Positions 6,862 to 12,955 of a stretch of 28,545 bases of DNA are shown here, piece by piece; the first letter of the stretch is position 1, and each line of letters starts with the position of its first letter. Location: positions 1-28,545 of the forward strand of contig CABIYX010000038.1 of assembly GCA_902363045.1 (NCBI GenBank), written 5' to 3'. This DNA is from Clostridiales bacterium (GTDB taxonomy: Bacteria > Bacillota > Clostridia > Oscillospirales > Oscillospiraceae). The notes beneath the pieces are model-generated. The model worked only from the letters and a program-made list of their open reading frames with translations, made no database searches and was not told the DNA's origin. The translations under genes and the position numbers were made by a program.

Positions 6862-7382
6862 TCTTTTAAGAACTGCCCTTCAAAGTGATCCAGCCATTCC
6901 AGAAGGGCGCGGTAGAGAAGCTGCTGCTGCTCAAAAATCGTTCTTCCCACCAAAGGAATATCTGCAAATTCCTGCGCATAGCCCTCGGTCGATTCAGCCG
7001 AGGACTGTATGCTCCGGCGCAAAGCCGAAACCAGTTCCAATGCTTCGGCTTTGTCCATCTTATTCAGGTTGGTAATGACCACATTGCAGTCGAACAGCAG
7101 GGGGACTGGGCCGGAGGCGCAAGAGGCCATCAGTTCCTTGAAATATGCCCTGCCCTGATCGGTAACAGAATAGATGGTCTTATCCGCAAACTTGCCGCCT
7201 TTGACAATATCACTTTTCAGATACCCTTTCTCACTCAACTGAAGGACTTTACGGTAAATAGAGGGTACGCTTATTTTTGTCCAGCGGGAAAAATGGTGGT
7301 ACTCCACATCCTTTTGAATGTCATAGGCGCTTCGAGGTTTCTCCAGTACAATACCAAGTATGACCAAATCGATCGACGACAT
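6858..7382 (-). CDS. PadR-family transcriptional regulator
   Basis: 174 residues starting MSSIDLVILGIVLEKPRSAYDIQ; GGAGG lies 7 bases upstream of this ATG. The N-terminal winged helix (~1-85) has the PadR features SAYDIQKDVEYHHFSRW, SIYRKVLQLSEKGYL and YSVTDQGRAYFKELM. The C-terminal ~85 residues are the helical PadR dimerisation domain ending in LLEWLDHFEGQFL. PadR proteins repress stress or efflux genes and are released by phenolic or other aromatic ligands. The promoter just upstream is overlaid by two identical 12-base repeats, so autorepression of padR-yjdF is likely. Confidence 0.9.
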   Translation of the reverse strand: MSSIDLVILGIVLEKPRSAYDIQKDVEYHHFSRWTKISVPSIYRKVLQLSEKGYLKSDIVKGGKFADKTIYSVTDQGRAYFKELMASCASGPVPLLFDCNVVITNLNKMDKAEALELVSALRRSIQSSAESTEGYAQEFADIPLVGRTIFEQQQLLYRALLEWLDHFEGQFLKE

Positions 7383-7404
7383 AACGATACCTCCGGTTTT
7401 ACTT

Positions 7405-7439
7405 TTGTTGATAGTACCATTGTTGATAGTAAAAGTCAA
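7405..7439 (-). promoter_or_regulatory. padR-yjdF promoter with two operator repeats
   Basis: Minus strand: TTGACT (7439-7434), 17-base spacer, TACTAT (7416-7411). The 12-mer TACTATCAACAA occurs twice, complementing 7405-7416 and 7420-7431, 15 bases apart. The first overlaps the -10 box, the second fills the spacer next to the -35 box. Confidence 0.8.
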
Positions 7440-7488
7440 GGGGATGTGTTGACCTGTTTCATTCGGGAACGTTATCTGATGACAGATA

Positions 7489-7520
7489 GGGGTCCGGCTG
7501 CGCGTCAGCAGCCGGACCCC
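7489..7520. terminator. 13-bp perfect hairpin
   Basis: GGGGTCCGGCTGC / GCAGCCGGACCCC with a 6-base loop. No U tract on either side, so it could be a weak terminator or an insulating structure upstream of the padR promoter. Confidence 0.45.
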
Positions 7521-7597
7521 TTAGCCTGTAAAAAATGTTTTTCGGTGATCCCCGCATAGGCCGTCAGGCCCGTGGGCAATTTGAAATGACCGATGCT

Positions 7598-7990
7598 TCA
7601 ATGTAGAAACAAAACGCTCACGGGCCAGCAGAAATACAGCGCCAGCTTTGCCATATCCCATGTGCAGAACGTCATCACGAGCAGGGTGGAATACAGTCCC
7701 AGAGCCGCGTGTCCAATCTGTGACCACACGATTTTCTGACGCCGGAGCATATCAGATATACAGGACAAAAGCACAGAAAAGAGAGAAGGCTCAGGACGTG
7801 ATTGGCCAGAAGCAAAAGGGCAAACGCCATGTCCCAGCAGGATGCTCCGCCGCGGCCTGGAGCAGTTCACACGCCGCAGCCGCCTTACGTTGGATCTGTA
7901 CGGCCACGTTATCGCACAATCGAATGGAAGAGAACACAAAGAACATTTCTGTCCGTTCATTTTTGTCCTGCAATCAGGCTAAAAATAAGG
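7598..7990 (-). pseudogene. Possible decayed small membrane-protein gene
   Basis: The 613 bases between padR and tRNA-Val hold no intact gene I can support. On the minus strand protein-like fragments lie in successive frames: RKAAAACELLQAAAEHPAGTW, then MAFALLLLANHVLSLLSFL, then IGHAALGLYSTLLVMTFCTW and LALYFCWPVSVLFLH. Two frame changes would join them into one protein with an amphipathic N-terminus and two or three membrane segments. No start with a good ribosome site is seen. It may equally be chance reading frames. Confidence 0.25.
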
Positions 7991-8012
7991 CTAAACGCAA
8001 TTTTTGGATAAG

Positions 8013-8048
8013 AAAAAATCCCTCAAAGCCTTGCGGCTCTAAGGGATT
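8013..8048 (-). terminator. tRNA-Val terminator
   Basis: Minus strand: AATCCCTTAGAGCC, loop GCAA, GGCTTTGAGGGATT, then TTTT. It begins a few bases past the tRNA CCA end. Confidence 0.85.
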
Positions 8049-8052
8049 GTGA

Positions 8053-8128
8053 TGGTGGACGATACAGGACTTGAACCTGTGACCTCCCGCACGTCAAGCG
8101 GATGCTCTACCAGCTGAGCTAATCGTCC
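8053..8128 (-). tRNA. tRNA-Val (GAC)
   Basis: 76 bases with CCA encoded. Acceptor GGACGAT pairs with ATCGTCC; D arm GCTC/GAGC; anticodon loop TTGACGT (anticodon GAC); T arm ACAGG, TTCAAGT, CCTGT all pair. Own promoter and terminator flank it. Confidence 0.97.
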
Positions 8129-8142
8129 AAACGACGTTAGTT

Positions 8143-8171
8143 ATAATACCACAGAGTGACCGAATAGTCAA
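8143..8171 (-). promoter_or_regulatory. tRNA-Val promoter
   Basis: TTGACT, 17-base spacer, TATTAT on the minus strand, 15 bases before the tRNA 5' end. Confidence 0.82.
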
Positions 8172-8238
8172 TTCTTTTTTTGAAAAATTTTAGTTTTTCC
8201 CTGCGGAAATTTCTGGTGGGAAAAAAGAGGCTTTCTCA

Positions 8239-8267
8239 GTGAAAAACCTCGGAATCTATGCTATACT
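8239..8267 (+). promoter_or_regulatory. pgi promoter, extended -10
   Basis: TGCTATACT gives an extended -10 with TATACT at 8262-8267. The -35 region (GTGAAA at 8239) is poor, which an extended -10 can offset. Confidence 0.6.
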
Positions 8268-8305
8268 AGAGAGGTAAAATTCCATTCTCAAAGGAGGATT
8301 TTTCT

Positions 8306-9631
8306 ATGCTGACACTCAATCTGACCAATGCGGACAGCTTCCTTCCCTCGGATTATCTGACCAGCCGGAAGCCCCGTCTGGAGCAGGCGGCGGAGATGCT
8401 GGCCACTCACAGCGGACCGGGCGGTGATTTTACCGGCTGGGTGACGCTGCCCCGGGACTATGACAAAGAGGAGTTCGCCCGGATCCAGGCGGCTGCCCGG
8501 AAGATCCAGAAGCAGTCCCAGGTTCTGGTGGTCATCGGTATTGGCGGCTCCTATCTGGGCGCCCGCGCGGTCATCGAGCTCCTGCGCTCCCCCAATTACA
8601 ATCTGAAGCAGAAGGACACCCCTGACGTCCTCTTCACCGGAAACGGACTGTCTACGGACGCCCTGCTGGAAACCATCTCCCTCATCGGTGACCGGGACTT
8701 CTCCGTCAACGTGATCTCCAAGTCCGGCACCACCACCGAGTCCGCCATCGCCTTCCGCATTTTCAAGGGGATGCTGGAGGAGAAGTACGGCAAGGAGGGC
8801 GCACGGGAGCGTATCTATGCCACCACCGACAAGTCCCGGGGTGCGCTGAAGGGCCTAGCGGACGCCGAGGGCTATGAGGAGTTCGTAGTGCCCGACGCCA
8901 TCGGCGGCCGGTACTCCGTGCTCACCGCCGTGGGGCTGCTGCCCATCGCCGTGGCCGGGATCGACATCCAGGCGCTGATGGACGGCGCGGCCCAGGCCAT
9001 GACGGAGCTGGCTGTCCCCGGACTGGACAACCCCGCCTGGCGGTACGCCGCCGCCCGCCACGCCCTGCACGAGAGCGGCAAGAAGGTGGAGATGCTGGCC
9101 GGCTATGAGCCCAGCTTCCGCTTCTTCGCCGAGTGGTGGAAGCAGCTCTATGGCGAGAGCGAGGGCAAGGAGGGCAAGGGCCTGTTCCCCGCCAGCCTGG
9201 AGTATACCGCCGACCTGCACTCCATGGGCCAGTATATCCAGGAGGGCCAGCGCCTTATGTGTGAGACCGTGGTCAATTTCGCTCCCAAGGGTGAGTTCCT
9301 GATCCCCAACGACCCGGAGAACATCGACGGCCTGAACTTCTTGGCCGGAAAGCCCCTCTCCTTTGTGGCGGAGAAGGCCATGCGGGGTGTGATGCTGGCC
9401 CATGTGGACGGCGGCGTGCCCAACGTGCTCATTCAGATGCCCGCCATCAGCGAGACCAGCGTGGGCTTCCTGATCTACTTCTTTGAGTATGTCTGCGGCC
9501 TGTCCGGCCACCTGCTGGAGATCAACCCCTTCAACCAGCCCGGCGTGGAGGCCTATAAGAGCAATATGTTTGCCCTTCTGGGCAAGCCCGGCTACGAGGC
9601 CCGGCAGGCCGAGCTGGAGGCCCGTCTGTAA
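8306..9631 (+). CDS. pgi: Glucose-6-phosphate isomerase
   Basis: 441 residues, start MLTLNLTNADSFLPSDYL with AAGGAGG upstream. Interconverts glucose-6-phosphate and fructose-6-phosphate in the cytoplasm. Visible family blocks: VVIGIGGSYLGARAVIELL (~75-93), VISKSGTTTESAIAFR (~133-148), the RYSVLTAVGLLP segment (~200-215), EWWKQLYGESEGK (~275-290) and the C-terminal NPFNQPGVEAYKSNMFALLGKPG with the conserved lysine. Length fits the short Gram-positive type (about 450 residues). GC content and codon use are high, typical of the chromosome and unlike the ICE. Transcribed alone from the promoter at 8239-8267. Confidence 0.97.
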   Translation: MLTLNLTNADSFLPSDYLTSRKPRLEQAAEMLATHSGPGGDFTGWVTLPRDYDKEEFARIQAAARKIQKQSQVLVVIGIGGSYLGARAVIELLRSPNYNLKQKDTPDVLFTGNGLSTDALLETISLIGDRDFSVNVISKSGTTTESAIAFRIFKGMLEEKYGKEGARERIYATTDKSRGALKGLADAEGYEEFVVPDAIGGRYSVLTAVGLLPIAVAGIDIQALMDGAAQAMTELAVPGLDNPAWRYAAARHALHESGKKVEMLAGYEPSFRFFAEWWKQLYGESEGKEGKGLFPASLEYTADLHSMGQYIQEGQRLMCETVVNFAPKGEFLIPNDPENIDGLNFLAGKPLSFVAEKAMRGVMLAHVDGGVPNVLIQMPAISETSVGFLIYFFEYVCGLSGHLLEINPFNQPGVEAYKSNMFALLGKPGYEARQAELEARL

Positions 9632-9677
9632 GGGGAAAAATACTTTCCGGCGCGGCAAAAAATTCACAATCTTCCGG

Positions 9678-9706
9678 TTGAAAATCCGGCCGTGATATGG
9701 TAAAGT
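9678..9706 (+). promoter_or_regulatory. Promoter of the small P-loop gene
   Basis: TTGAAA at 9678, 17-base spacer, TAAAGT at 9701. Lies in the 131-base gap after pgi. Confidence 0.65.
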
Positions 9707-9762
9707 TAATACAACACGAGGGACCAGCGTCCCTGGTAACATCCATGAAGGAGTGATTTAAC

Positions 9763-10173
9763 ATGATTCGAGTCATCATGGGTAAAAAGGGCACCGGCAA
9801 GACCAAGCAGATGATCGACATGATTAACCAGGCAGTACAGAGCGAGCACGGCAACGTGGTCTGCATCGAAAAGGGCGACAAGCTCCGCTTCGACATCAAC
9901 TATCAGATCCGCCTGGTGGATTCCAGCCAGTACGACGTGGCCGACTATGCCGCCATGAAGGGCTTCATCAGCGGCCTGTACGCCGGCAACTATGACATTA
10001 CCCATGTCTTTATTGACAGCCTGACCAAGATCGTCCCCTCTGACGGTTACAATGAGACAGAGGACTTCCTGAAGTGGCTGAACAACTTCGGCGAGGCTCA
10101 CGACATCAAGTTCACCATCACCATCAGTGATGAGCCTGACCTGGCCCCCGAGGGGATCAAGCAGTACTTCTGA
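9763..10173 (+). CDS. Small P-loop NTPase of unknown role
   Basis: 136 residues starting MIRVIMGKKGTGKTKQMIDM, with AAGGAG before the ATG. Walker A GKKGTGKT at residues 7-14 and a Walker B-like hydrophobic strand ending in Asp, ITHVFIDSL (~80-88). The body alternates strands and helices as in a single RecA/SIMIBI-sized core (VVCIEKGDKLRFDI, then FTITISDEPDLAP). At 136 residues it is barely a complete nucleotide-binding fold, with no membrane segment or accessory domain. It stands alone between its own promoter and a strong terminator. I recognise no named family; reports of PilT-like or generic ATP-binding protein would be labels only. Confidence 0.85.
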   Translation: MIRVIMGKKGTGKTKQMIDMINQAVQSEHGNVVCIEKGDKLRFDINYQIRLVDSSQYDVADYAAMKGFISGLYAGNYDITHVFIDSLTKIVPSDGYNETEDFLKWLNNFGEAHDIKFTITISDEPDLAPEGIKQYF

Positions 10174-10206
10174 TCCCTGTCCGGACCCATCTCAACAAAA
10201 GCATTG

Positions 10207-10242
10207 GCGCGCCGCTTTCCCTGTGGAAGGCGGCGCGCATTT
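10207..10242 (+). terminator. Terminator of the P-loop gene
   Basis: GCGCGCCGCTTTCC / GGAAGGCGGCGCGC, 14 bp with one G-U, loop CTGT, then ATTTTG. Confidence 0.8.
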
Positions 10243-10310
10243 TGCTGCTGGGGCGATGGGCACAGCGCGGCGGTAGTAGACATAATTTTTAGAAAACTCC
10301 AATTTCCCCC

Positions 10311-10377
10311 TTGACAAGGGCGCGGTTTCGAGGTATAGTAGAGCCGTAAATAGAACGTACGTTCTATTTACGGCTCT
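10311..10377 (+). promoter_or_regulatory. Consensus promoter fused to a 38-bp perfect palindrome
   Basis: TTGACA (10311-10316), 17-base spacer, TATAGT (10334-10339), then a perfect palindrome from 10340 to 10377 centred on AACGTACGTT, followed by TTTCTCC. The core TAGAACGTACGTTCTA has the look of a TetR/AcrR-type operator placed over the start site. In RNA the palindrome would fold as a 17-bp hairpin at the 5' end. No coding sequence follows. Confidence 0.75.
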
Positions 10378-10704
10378 TTCTCCCCATCGTCCGCCAGTGT
10401 CCCTCTCCCGTTCTGAGCCGTCCCGCCACCGGCCCGCCGGGAAGAAACTGCCATCGGCTCCGACTCAAAAACCGGCGAACCCGCTTGGTTCCGCCCACGC
10501 TCCGCGCAGGCCGCCTCCAGCCGGTCTCTCCCCGCGCGCGGAAAAACAAAAACGCCGCCCACAGCAGGGCGGTATCTCGCAAAAAATTGGCGGCGGCAGC
10601 GCGCCGCTGCGAGGGTGCTCACAGTCAGGCAGGCAAGCCGAGCGTGACTTTTTGCGAAAGGGAGGAGGAGCAGAATGTGCGCGCGATGAGTGTTACAATG
10701 AAAT
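10378..10704. other. GC-rich region without a credible gene
   Basis: About 330 bases after the orphan promoter. Open frames here run into the tRNA genes and lack ribosome sites. It contains a CCGCCC/GGGCGG hairpin near 10555 and a 9-bp long-range inverted repeat TCGCAAAAA (10577-10585) / TTTTTGCGA (10649-10657) that encloses GC-rich hairpins. A structured non-coding RNA is possible; a deleted gene is the alternative. Confidence 0.45.
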
Positions 10705-10743
10705 GAAAAAACTCGTCACAAGCGGCCTGACGCTTGTGACGAG
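10705..10743 (-). terminator. Terminator of the tRNA-Thr/tRNA-Tyr operon
   Basis: Minus strand: CTCGTCACAAGCG, 6-base loop, CGCTTGTGACGAG, then TTTTTT. Perfect 13-bp stem. Confidence 0.93.
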
Positions 10744-10744
10744 C

Positions 10745-10829
10745 TGGTGGAGGAGGGTGGATTCGAACCACCGAAGCGAAACGCAACAGATTTACAGTCT
10801 GCCCCCTTTGGCCACTCGGGAACTCCTCC
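10745..10829 (-). tRNA. tRNA-Tyr (GTA)
   Basis: 85 bases with CCA. Acceptor GGAGGAG/CTCCTCC, anticodon loop CTGTAAA (anticodon GTA), a long class II variable arm TGCGTTTCGCTTC, T arm GGTGG/CCACC. Second gene of a two-tRNA transcript, 11 bases after tRNA-Thr. Confidence 0.97.
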
Positions 10830-10840
10830 AGATTGAATTG

Positions 10841-10916
10841 TGGAGCTGGTGGACGGATTCGAACCCCCGACCTGCTGATTACAAATCAGCTGCTCTACCG
10901 GCTGAGCTACACCAGC
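10841..10916 (-). tRNA. tRNA-Thr (TGT)
   Basis: 76 bases with CCA. Acceptor GCTGGTG/CACCAGC, D arm GCTC/GAGC, anticodon stem GCTGA/TCAGC with loop TTTGTAA (anticodon TGT). The T arm is GGGGG, TTCGAAT, CCGTC, giving one G-G mismatch (51-63) and one G-U pair, unusual for an otherwise perfect tRNA. Confidence 0.95.
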
Positions 10917-10947
10917 GTATCAAGAGTGCTGTCCAACAGCAGGTGTT

Positions 10948-10976
10948 ATTCTAACAGAGAAAGCGAGTCTTGTCAA
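10948..10976 (-). promoter_or_regulatory. Promoter of the tRNA-Thr/tRNA-Tyr operon
   Basis: Minus strand TTGACA, 17-base spacer, TAGAAT, 32 bases before tRNA-Thr. Confidence 0.88.
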
Positions 10977-11120
10977 TAGAAATATTTAATTTTTCTCATT
11001 TTATTTTACAGGTCCCGGGATCTCTTTTTCTCTCCTCCGTCCCCAGTCGGGGGAGGGGTGTGGAAAAGGCCCCCGACCAAGAGCCCCGGCCCGGCCGGGA
11101 GAGATGAAAGGAGCGTCTGA

Positions 11121-11339
11121 CTCACGGGATATGAATGTGTCTCCGGTCTCCTCCCACCCCTTCGGGATGTCCAGCTGGCCGCTCCCGCCGCGCTGTGCGC
11201 CCAGTGCGGCGGGGAGCTGTACCGGCTGGACCCCCAGATCCGGCGGAATGGCCGCCTCCTCTGCGCCCGCTGCGCGGCGGGGCGCCGGGGCGGCCGCAGA
11301 CGGCGGGAGGCAGAACAAGAGGAGGAATGCGCGCAATGA
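11121..11339 (+). CDS. Zinc-ribbon reading frame with no clear start
   Basis: The frame opens after a stop at 11118-11120 and ends in a TGA that overlaps the next ATG (ATGA). It encodes LCAQCGGELYRLDP, then NGRLLCARCAAGRRGG and a basic-acidic tail. Two CxxC pairs 18 residues apart make a zinc ribbon. There is no ATG, GTG or TTG in frame before the first Cys pair; a CTG at 11175 is the only near candidate. So the gene may use a rare start, be truncated at its 5' end, or carry a frameshift from the neighbouring frame that begins at 11104. The stop/start overlap and codon use argue that the frame is or was translated. Confidence 0.45.
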   Translation, partial: LTGYECVSGLLPPLRDVQLAAPAALCAQCGGELYRLDPQIRRNGRLLCARCAAGRRGGRRRREAEQEEECAQ

Positions 11340-11569
11340 CCCTGCAAGAGCTTTCTGTGGAATACCGCGCCCACGCCCGGGCGCTGGATCTCCGCATCTG
11401 CCAGCTCCAGGCGGTGCTGGACCGGACGGAGGACGAGGACGAGCGGTGCCTGCTGGCAGAGCGGATCCGGATGCTGTCCACCATGCTTCGGGAGGCCCGG
11501 GAGCTGGCGGTACTCACCGAGCGCTACTATGAGAGGGGGTACCGCCGGAATGTCAAATACACGATATAG
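11336..11569 (+). CDS. Small helical protein before a sigma-like gene
   Basis: 77 residues starting MTLQELSVEYRAHARALDL. The start is fixed by GAGGAGG about 10 bases upstream and by ATGA overlap with the zinc-ribbon frame. Almost entirely alpha-helical by composition: SVEYRAHARALDLRICQLQA, a short acidic turn DRTEDEDERC, then LLAERIRMLSTMLREARELAVL, so a two-helix coiled-coil hairpin is likely. It ends with a tyrosine/arginine-rich tail and overlaps the sigma-like gene by 20 bases. A regulator-binding or anti-sigma-like role is conceivable, but nothing in the sequence proves it. Confidence 0.7.
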   Translation: MTLQELSVEYRAHARALDLRICQLQAVLDRTEDEDERCLLAERIRMLSTMLREARELAVLTERYYERGYRRNVKYTI

Positions 11570-11876
11570 GCGCGGCAAACTGTACGCCGCGGACATGGCT
11601 GTCTACTCCCGGCAGATGTCAGCGGACAACAGCCGGGAAATCAGCCGCCTTCGGCACAACCTGATCCGGGCCCTGCAGGAGGACGTCACCGAGAAGCAGC
11701 GGAAAGCGCTTCTGCTGTACTATGCGGAGGGCTACAATATGCGGGAGATCGGGGAGCGGATGGGGGTGGACAAGTCCACGGTCTCCCGCACCATCAAGCG
11801 GGGGGAGCGGCGGCTCCAACGGTGCCTGCGCTATGGCGCGGCCTATCTGCTGGACGAGCTTCGGGAGGCGCCCTGA
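11550..11876 (+). CDS. Sigma-70 region 4-like helix-turn-helix protein
   Basis: 108 residues starting MSNTRYRRGKLYAADMAV; overlap with the upstream gene replaces a strong ribosome site. The C-terminal half is a sigma region 4/ECF-type helix-turn-helix: VTEKQRKALLLYYAEGYNM, REIGERMGVDKSTVSRTIK, RGERRLQRCLRYG. There is no region 2, so it cannot replace a whole sigma factor; similar short proteins act in phage late-gene control or as small activators. The gene order zinc ribbon, helical protein, region-4 protein with overlapping ends suggests one functional unit. Confidence 0.8.
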   Translation: MSNTRYRRGKLYAADMAVYSRQMSADNSREISRLRHNLIRALQEDVTEKQRKALLLYYAEGYNMREIGERMGVDKSTVSRTIKRGERRLQRCLRYGAAYLLDELREAP

Positions 11877-11973
11877 GAAAAGATCCCTTCCCGGCGCGGG
11901 GGACAGTTTGGCCCTCCGCTTTTTGGATCGCTTTCGTCCCGCGCGGGACCCCGCCCCGGGATGGCGGCGGCAG

Positions 11974-12002
11974 TTGACAGGGTTCAAAAAAGCCTTCATA
12001 AT
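11974..12002 (+). promoter_or_regulatory. nudC promoter
   Basis: TTGACA at 11974, 17-base spacer, CATAAT at 11997-12002, 42 bases before the ATG. Confidence 0.75.
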
Positions 12003-12044
12003 AGACGCAACGACAAAATTTGATCAGAAAGGAACCGAACTGCC

Positions 12045-12890
12045 ATGATCCAGGATATTGCGCCCCACCGGTATGACAACGCCTACCACCCCACCCAGCC
12101 GAAGGACGGGGACCGCGTCTTCTTCTATCAGGACGGAAGCACCCTCCTCAGCCGCGAGAGCAGTCTCCCGTTCACCTGGGAGGAGGCAAACGCCCGCGCC
12201 GATCTTTCTACACTGCCCTGTACCTATTTCTTTTCCATCGATGACATCGCTTTTCACTGGTGCCATGTGGTGCCCTCCGCCATTCTGGACGCCGCGGTCC
12301 CGGCCAAAAACGGACAGTTCCGGGACATGCAGCCCGGCTGGCTGGCCTTCGCCTGCATCACCGCCAGTCAGCTGTACAGCTGGTACCACAGCCACCAGTT
12401 CTGCGGCCGGTGCGGCGCTCCGGCCCAGCAGGACGCGGTAGAGCGCGCCATGCGCTGCCCCGCCTGCGGCGGCCTGGTCTATCCAACCATCTCCCCGGCG
12501 GTGATCGTGGCGGTGACCCACGGCGACCGCCTGCTGCTCACCAAGTACTCCCAGACCGCCCGGCCTGGCACGGTTCGCAACTACGCGCTCATCGCCGGCT
12601 TTGCGGAGATCGGCGAGCCCCTGGAGGGCACGGTCCGCCGGGAGGTCATGGAGGAGGTCGGCCTGCCGGTCAAAAACATCCGGTTCTACAAGAGCCAGCC
12701 CTGGAGCTTCTCCAGCAGCCTTCTCTCCGGATTTTACTGCGACCTGGACACGGACGACGAGACCGTGACCCTCCAGGAGGACGAGCTGGGAGAGGGCACC
12801 TGGTTCGACCGCTCCGAGCTGCCGGAGGGAGGCTCCGCCATCTCTCTCACCCACGAGATGATCGAGCGGTTCCGCCAGGGGCCGGTCTGA
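12045..12890 (+). CDS. nudC: NAD(+) diphosphatase (NADH pyrophosphatase)
   Basis: 281 residues, start MIQDIAPHRYDNAYHP. An N-terminal NudC-like domain is followed by a zinc ribbon (Cys120, Cys123, Cys138, Cys141 in CGRCGAP and CPACGG), then the Nudix domain. The Nudix box GFAEIGEPLEGTVRREVMEE runs from ~185 and contains REVMEEVG; the NudC-specific motif SQPWSFSSS follows at ~217. The enzyme splits NADH or NAD into NMN(H) and AMP and, in E. coli, also removes NAD caps from RNA. It is convergent with pncB, another NAD-metabolism gene, sharing one bidirectional terminator. Confidence 0.95.
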   Translation: MIQDIAPHRYDNAYHPTQPKDGDRVFFYQDGSTLLSRESSLPFTWEEANARADLSTLPCTYFFSIDDIAFHWCHVVPSAILDAAVPAKNGQFRDMQPGWLAFACITASQLYSWYHSHQFCGRCGAPAQQDAVERAMRCPACGGLVYPTISPAVIVAVTHGDRLLLTKYSQTARPGTVRNYALIAGFAEIGEPLEGTVRREVMEEVGLPVKNIRFYKSQPWSFSSSLLSGFYCDLDTDDETVTLQEDELGEGTWFDRSELPEGGSAISLTHEMIERFRQGPV

Positions 12891-12910
12891 GGTCTAAAAT
12901 CTGAGCGCAG

Positions 12911-12955
12911 AAAAAGCTGTGAGCCGCGGGCGACGCCCGCGGCTCACGTTTTTAA
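12911..12955. terminator. Bidirectional terminator between nudC and pncB
   Basis: GTGAGCCGCGGGC / GCCCGCGGCTCAC with loop GAC (12919-12947), followed by GTTTTTAA on the plus strand and AGCTTTTTC on the minus strand. The minus-strand stop of pncB (12952) lies at its edge. Confidence 0.9.

Noticed and set aside
10397..10954. Plus-strand open frame after the orphan promoter
   Set aside because: Runs through a terminator and both tRNA genes, has no ribosome site and no protein-like composition.
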